NCBI GenBank assembly: GCA_030642185.1
Contig: DAOWOG010000023.1
Span: forward strand, 1 to 9,304
DNA from: Helicobacteraceae bacterium
Lineage (GTDB): Bacteria > Campylobacterota > Campylobacteria > Campylobacterales > Sulfurimonadaceae
Direction: 5' to 3'
DNA: 9,304 bases
Shown here one piece after another: positions 6,175-9,304 of this stretch. The notes beneath the pieces are model-generated. The model was not told where the DNA came from, did no database searches, and saw only the letters and a program-made list of their open reading frames with translations. The first letter of the stretch is position 1; each line of letters starts with the position of its first letter. Position numbers and translations under genes: made by a program.

Positions 6175-7184
6175 TTGAAGAGACTTTCCTGCTGTGAAGG
6201 CAATGTAAATTTAAGAATTTCGTAGGTCTTGGGTGTAGCGATACGACCGCGCGCCGTGCGTTCCAGGAAACCGTTTGCCAACAGGTAGGGTTCGAGGACA
6301 TCTTCCACTGTTCCCTCATCTTCACTCAGTGCAGCGGCAATGGTGCTTAGCCCCATAGCACGGCCTTTGGCGTGAACAAGCAGTTCAAGCAGCCGTACAT
6401 CCATCTCATCAAAACCATGCGCATTGATACCCAGTTCGTTGAGCGCGAACTGCGTACGTTGGTGAACGATCTCATCCTCATCTGCAACATCGGCAAAATC
6501 ACGCACCCGTTTTAGAAGGCGCAGGGCAATACGCGGTGTGCCGCGTGAACGGCGGGCGATTTCAAACGAGGCATTTTTTTCAATCGGTTTACTCAGCTTT
6601 TTAGAAGCCAGTTCAACAATACGCGAGAGCTCATCATTCGTATAGAAATTCATGCGAAAGCTCATCCCGAAACGGTCGCGAAGGGGATTGGAAAGCATAC
6701 CGGCACGCGTGGTGGCACCGATCAATGTAAAACGCGGCAGATCAATTTTGACCGTTTGAGCCGCCGGTCCGCTGCCGATGATAATATCAAGACGGAAATC
6801 TTCCATGGAAGGGTAGAGTATCTCTTCGACGGCAGGCGAAAGCCGGTGGATCTCATCGATAAAGAGAATATCACCCTCTTCAAGGTTCGTCAAAATGGCG
6901 GCCAGATCACCGCTCTTTTCGATCATCGGTGCGGCAGTTACCTTGATGTTGGTTCCCATCTCATTGGCGATAATAAGTGCGAGTGTCGTTTTTCCAAGAC
7001 CGGGAGGTCCGTAAAACAGGACATGATCGAGCGATTCGGCACGTTTTTTGCTTGCCTCGATAAAGACACCGAGATTTTTCTTGATCTTTTCCTGACCGAT
7101 ATAATCACTCCAGCCATCGGGACGAAGTGTATTTTCAACGACTTCATCCGCACTGAATTTTTCAATTTCTACCATTCGTTCCAT
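6171..7184 (-). CDS. ruvB: Holliday junction branch migration helicase subunit RuvB
   Basis: RuvB is the AAA+ motor that, with RuvA, drives branch migration of Holliday junctions before RuvC resolves them. The 337-residue protein has the N-terminal [16 protein letters not shown], Walker A GPPGLGKT (59-66), [23 protein letters not shown] [19 protein letters not shown] (82-100), Walker B with DEIH (110-113), sensor 1 GATTR (156-160), the arginine-finger region NPLRDRFG (166-173), sensor 2 [12 protein letters not shown] and a C-terminal winged helix ([21 protein letters not shown] and after). Nothing is missing. ATG 7184 gives the usual N-terminus [14 protein letters not shown] 7175 is an in-frame alternative with a somewhat better ribosome site. 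It begins 27 bases after panB, an adjacency I also recall from Helicobacter pylori, and ends in an ATGA overlap with the next gene. Confidence 0.97.
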   Translation of the reverse strand: MERMVEIEKFSADEVVENTLRPDGWSDYIGQEKIKKNLGVFIEASKKRAESLDHVLFYGPPGLGKTTLALIIANEMGTNIKVTAAPMIEKSGDLAAILTNLEEGDILFIDEIHRLSPAVEEILYPSMEDFRLDIIIGSGPAAQTVKIDLPRFTLIGATTRAGMLSNPLRDRFGMSFRMNFYTNDELSRIVELASKKLSKPIEKNASFEIARRSRGTPRIALRLLKRVRDFADVADEDEIVHQRTQFALNELGINAHGFDEMDVRLLELLVHAKGRAMGLSTIAAALSEDEGTVEDVLEPYLLANGFLERTARGRIATPKTYEILKFTLPSQQESLFK

Positions 7185-7211
7185 CGACTTGTTTACTCTT
7201 TTCTCATCATG

Positions 7212-8003
7212 TTAATACGTATGCATTTCATCCGGAAATGCACGGGATTCAACTTCAGTTTTATAATGCAGCACCGCATCTTTGACCAGGGTTGCTCCAT
7301 CAAGATATTTTTTGACAAATTTTGGCGTAAAGTCTTCAAACAGCCCCAGCATATCGGAGAAAACAAGGACCTGACCATCGACACCGCTGCCGGCACCGAT
7401 CCCAATGAGCGGTACGGAAATATCTTGTGCCACTTTTGTAGCGACATCGGCTTTCACCCCTTCTATGACAATACAGAAGGCACCGGCTTTTTCGATAGCC
7501 TGGGCATCACGGATCAGCTGCCTGGCCTGGGTTTCATCTTTGCCTTTGACTTTGTATCCGCCCTCGGAACGTACGGATTGCGGCAGCAGGCCGATATGAC
7601 CGCATACGGCAATGCCGTTGTCCACCAGATGTGTGATCATCGCTGCTTTTGCTTCTCCGCCTTCGATCTTCACAGCATCGGCTGCACTTTGTTGAAAGAC
7701 TTTAATGGCGTTTTCCAGTGCTTTATCATTAGTAGTGTAGGTACCAAAAGGCATATCAGCGATGATAAAACTGTTGGGCGCTCCCTGACAGACCGCCTGA
7801 GTATGGTAGATCATTTGCTCAAGGGTGGCACTGAGTGTATCGGGCTTTCCGGCAAAACTCATATTAAGACTGTCACCGACAAGGATCATGTCGGCAATGG
7901 GGTCAAAAAGTTTGGCAAAAAGGGCATCATACGCTGTGATCATCGTCAAGGGACGTTCGTTCTTGGCTTTTTGGATGCTGGTGACGGTGAGTTTTTTTGT
8001 CAT
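7212..8003 (-). CDS. panB: 3-methyl-2-oxobutanoate hydroxymethyltransferase PanB
   Basis: PanB (ketopantoate hydroxymethyltransferase) adds a hydroxymethyl group from 5,10-methylene-tetrahydrofolate to alpha-ketoisovalerate, the first step of pantothenate and coenzyme A synthesis. It is a 263-residue TIM barrel of normal length. Motifs are MITAYDALFA (21-30), LVGDSLNM with metal-ligand Asp44, IADMPFGTY with Asp83, VKIEGG with Lys112 and Glu114, CGHIGLLPQSV (134-144), GGYKVKG (148-154), VIEGV with catalytic Glu181, and PLIGIGAG followed by VDGQVLV. The ATG at 8003 has GAG-rich sequence (GAGACAGAG) just upstream. It is the first gene of the minus-strand operon with ruvB and is divergent from trpA. 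panC and panD are not next to it. Confidence 0.96.
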   Translation of the reverse strand: MTKKLTVTSIQKAKNERPLTMITAYDALFAKLFDPIADMILVGDSLNMSFAGKPDTLSATLEQMIYHTQAVCQGAPNSFIIADMPFGTYTTNDKALENAIKVFQQSAADAVKIEGGEAKAAMITHLVDNGIAVCGHIGLLPQSVRSEGGYKVKGKDETQARQLIRDAQAIEKAGAFCIVIEGVKADVATKVAQDISVPLIGIGAGSGVDGQVLVFSDMLGLFEDFTPKFVKKYLDGATLVKDAVLHYKTEVESRAFPDEMHTY

Positions 8004-8024
8004 CTCTGTCTCATGTATTGTAAG

Positions 8025-8041
8025 TTATCGCGATTTTATCG
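8025..8041. promoter_or_regulatory. Overlapping short repeats in the panB/trpA divergent promoter region
   Basis: Within 17 bases there is a perfect palindrome ATCGCGAT (8027-8034), an inverted repeat CGAT-TTT-ATCG (8031-8041), and a direct repeat TTATCG at 8025 and 8036, spaced 11 bases or about one helical turn. On the minus strand TAAAAT (8038-8033) could be the panB -10. The cluster lies just upstream of the trpA -10 at 8050. An operator serving either gene is possible, but no known repressor motif is recognised. Confidence 0.3.
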
Positions 8042-8046
8042 AAAAA

Positions 8047-8055
8047 TGGTACAAT
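8047..8055 (+). promoter_or_regulatory. Extended -10 promoter upstream of trpA
   Basis: TGGTACAAT matches the extended -10 form TGnTAYAAT favoured by the housekeeping sigma factor in Campylobacterota, with an A-rich run before it (GAAAAA at 8041-8046) and no obvious -35. Transcription would start near 8062, leaving a leader of about 70 bases if trpA starts at 8131, or about 24 if it starts at 8086. Confidence 0.55.
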
Positions 8056-8130
8056 TTCGGTTAAATATTGCAGATTAGATGATGGTTGTCAATCCGGCAG
8101 CTAATTCAGAACTCAACTTTTGGAGATCGA

Positions 8131-8871
8131 TTGAAACAATTGGTAGGATATATCACTTCAGGCTATCCTGAAAAAGCTTTTACGGTTGACCTGGCCCTGG
8201 CCCTGGGTGAAAACGGTGTTGACAGCATCGAACTCGGTGTTCCCTTTTCCGATCCGGTTGCAGATGGTCCTGTGATTGAAAAAGCAAATTTCAATGCTCT
8301 TAAAAACGGATTTAAATTTCAGGATGTACTTGACATTTCGGCAGAAGTAGCCAAAAAAGTAGACACCCTGTGGATGGGCTATTTTAATCCGTTTTATCAG
8401 TACGGGATGGAACCTTTGCTGCAACAGGCAAACTCACTCGGAATAAGCGGCATGATTATTCCCGATGTTCCGCATGAAGAAGCGCTTGCCTATGATGCAC
8501 TGTTTCGTCAAAACAGTGTTGCAAACATTACATTTGTTGCACCTACCGATACAGATGAACGTATTAAAACTATTGTTACCGATGCGCAAAAGTTTATCTA
8601 TCTTGTCGCCTATGCGGGAATTACCGGTGCAGGAAAAAGTGAAGATCTTCAGCCTGTGATCACATCGATAAAATCCTACACTGAGACACCGATATATGTT
8701 GGTTTTGGGGTGAATGAGCAGACAGCTAAAGAGAAAGCAAGAGGAGTTGACGGGGTGATCGTCGGTTCGGCATTTATCAACATTCTGCTGCAGGAAGACC
8801 TGAGTTATTCTCAAAAAATCACACAGTGTTCAGAACTTGCCCGAACCATCAAATCAAAAATAAACGAATAA
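8131..8871 (+). CDS. trpA: Tryptophan synthase alpha chain TrpA
   Basis: TrpA cleaves indole-3-glycerol phosphate to indole and glyceraldehyde-3-phosphate; indole passes to TrpB within the alpha2-beta2 complex. It is a TIM barrel with the catalytic pair in IELGVPFSDPVADGP (Glu34 and Asp45 here, equal to Glu49 and Asp60 in E. coli). Other motifs are WMGYFNPFYQYG, GMIIPDVPHEEA, FVAPTDTDERI, YLVAYAGITGAG and the phosphate-binding GFGVNEQTAK and GVIVGSAFI. I chose TTG 8131 (MKQLVGYITSGYP, 246 residues) because GGAG at 8122-8125 is an excellent ribosome site. An in-frame TTG at 8086 would add 15 residues and give E. coli-like numbering, but has no convincing Shine-Dalgarno. The gene stands alone: trpB and the other trp genes are not next to it downstream, and ssrA follows. 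Confidence 0.93.
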   Translation: MKQLVGYITSGYPEKAFTVDLALALGENGVDSIELGVPFSDPVADGPVIEKANFNALKNGFKFQDVLDISAEVAKKVDTLWMGYFNPFYQYGMEPLLQQANSLGISGMIIPDVPHEEALAYDALFRQNSVANITFVAPTDTDERIKTIVTDAQKFIYLVAYAGITGAGKSEDLQPVITSIKSYTETPIYVGFGVNEQTAKEKARGVDGVIVGSAFINILLQEDLSYSQKITQCSELARTIKSKINE

Positions 8872-8873
8872 TC

Positions 8874-8882
8874 TGCTATAAT
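8874..8882 (+). promoter_or_regulatory. Strong extended -10 promoter of ssrA
   Basis: TGCTATAAT, a consensus -10 with the TG extension, begins 2 bases after the trpA stop. Transcription would start near 8889, giving a precursor leader of about 38 bases before mature tmRNA. The quality of the box fits a gene for an abundant stable RNA. Confidence 0.7.
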
Positions 8883-8893
8883 TTTTTTCATAT

Positions 8894-8915
8894 ATCAGGC
8901 AGTTATCTGCTTGAT
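8894..8915 (+). other. Hairpin in the leader of precursor tmRNA
   Basis: ATCAGGCAG (8894-8902), a TTAT loop and CTGCTTGAT (8907-8915) form a 9-base stem with one G-U pair. It lies between the ssrA promoter and the mature 5' end at 8927. No T run follows it, so it is not an intrinsic terminator for trpA. It may be a leader element removed with the RNase P product. Confidence 0.5.
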
Positions 8916-8926
8916 CCTACCCAATT

Positions 8927-9303
8927 GGGGCTGACCTGGTTTCGACGGGAGCAGGCCGCTTTTGGTTGCATGCCGGACTGAGCAATTCCGTTACGCGGCT
9001 CATTTTTGTTTAAACGCAAACAACACTAATTACCGCCCAGCTTACGCAGTAGCGTAAGTTTTAACCCCTCGCAAGAGGTGGGCTGCTTCACTTGCGGATT
9101 CTAAATAAGCAAGATCTTGAAGTATAACCCTTTATTTAGATATATTTTACGTCTGTCTCAGCGTAAAAAGAATCCTGAGGCTCGTTTGGTCTAGCTTTGC
9201 AAGTTGTGTGAAGTCCAAATTAAACTAAACAACTTCTCTAAGCATGTAGACGCCATTAGTAGCCCGTTTTCGGACTGGAGTTCGATTCTCCACAGCTCCA
9301 CCA
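8927..9303 (+). ncRNA. ssrA: Transfer-messenger RNA (tmRNA, SsrA)
   Basis: tmRNA, with SmpB, rescues ribosomes stalled on broken mRNAs and adds a degradation tag. The 5' end GGGGCTGACC followed by GGTTTCGACGGGA is the conserved tmRNA start. The 3' end CAGCTCCACCA pairs with it as the acceptor stem (GGGGCTG with CAGCTCC, one G-U), and CCA is encoded. The T arm TGGAG-TTCGATT-CTCCA is at 9276-9292. The tag frame resumes at GCA 9016 and reads ANNTNYRPAYAVA, then TAA at 9055-9057; A-N-N and P-A-Y-A are as in Helicobacter and Campylobacter tags. The stop lies in a perfect 7-base hairpin (CTTACGC/GCGTAAG, 9041-9058), the usual helix at the end of the tag frame. It is a one-piece tmRNA of 377 bases, normal in length. 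The window ends one base after it. Confidence 0.97.
9016..9057 (+). other. tmRNA proteolysis-tag reading frame
   Basis: Thirteen codons from GCA to GCG plus TAA encode ANNTNYRPAYAVA. The upstream TAAAC before GCA is the expected kind of resume-codon context. The hydrophobic small-residue end (AYAVA) is the type recognised by ClpXP-like proteases. Arg at the seventh position differs from the Ala I recall from Helicobacter tags. Confidence 0.9.
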
Positions 9304-9304
9304 A

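Noticed and set aside
6756..8078. A 440-codon open frame on the plus strand across ruvB and panB
   Set aside because: It lies antisense to two clearly conserved genes, has a composition rich in Phe, His, Cys and Asp typical of a mirror frame, and shows no family motif or ribosome site. It is a by-product of codon usage on the other strand.
8881..8888. Run of T after trpA taken as its terminator
   Set aside because: No hairpin precedes it; it lies just after the ssrA -10 box, and the only good hairpin comes later, without a T run.

Overview
The window looks like a chromosomal core region from a member of the Campylobacterota (Epsilonproteobacteria), most like the free-living Sulfurimonas/Sulfurovum/Sulfuricurvum type. 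The basis is the cbpA-hspR pair, the adjacent panB and ruvB genes, extended -10 promoters without a clear -35, and a tmRNA tag of the ANNxxx-PAYA type. The assignment comes from recognition of families and gene order, not from a database search. I see no insertion sequence, prophage, CRISPR array or other sign of transfer.

Layout, left to right. (1) Positions 1-1040, plus strand: the 3' part of cbpA, a DnaJ-type co-chaperone lacking the zinc finger, with an apparent one-base frameshift in its glycine-rich linker, followed by hspR, the MerR-type heat-shock repressor. (2) Positions 1048-2310, minus strand: murA, the first committed step of peptidoglycan synthesis, convergent with hspR. (3) Positions 2391-5036, plus strand: a tight cluster of an unrecognised 145-residue protein, a DEDDh exonuclease with an ExoX-like tail, rsmD (16S rRNA methyltransferase) and lgt (prolipoprotein diacylglyceryl transferase). 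(4) Positions 5033-8003, minus strand: panB, ruvB, an AI-2E/PerM family membrane protein and a possible 30-codon ORF. The last two joints are ATGA stop/start overlaps, so this reads as one operon. (5) Positions 8131-8871, plus strand: trpA, divergent from panB. (6) Positions 8927-9303, plus strand: ssrA (tmRNA), complete, with its own strong promoter and a hairpin in the precursor leader.

How the genes work together. CbpA and HspR form a chaperone/repressor feedback unit. MurA and Lgt serve the envelope. RsmD and tmRNA serve the ribosome. RuvB and the exonuclease act on DNA. PanB and TrpA make coenzyme A and tryptophan precursors. This is mostly ordinary housekeeping DNA. The points most worth checking are the cbpA frameshift, the unannotated small ORF at 5033-5125 and the hairpin inside it, Phe in place of the usual His in the MSFHG motif of Lgt, an Arg in the tmRNA tag, and the inverted repeats in the panB/trpA promoter region.
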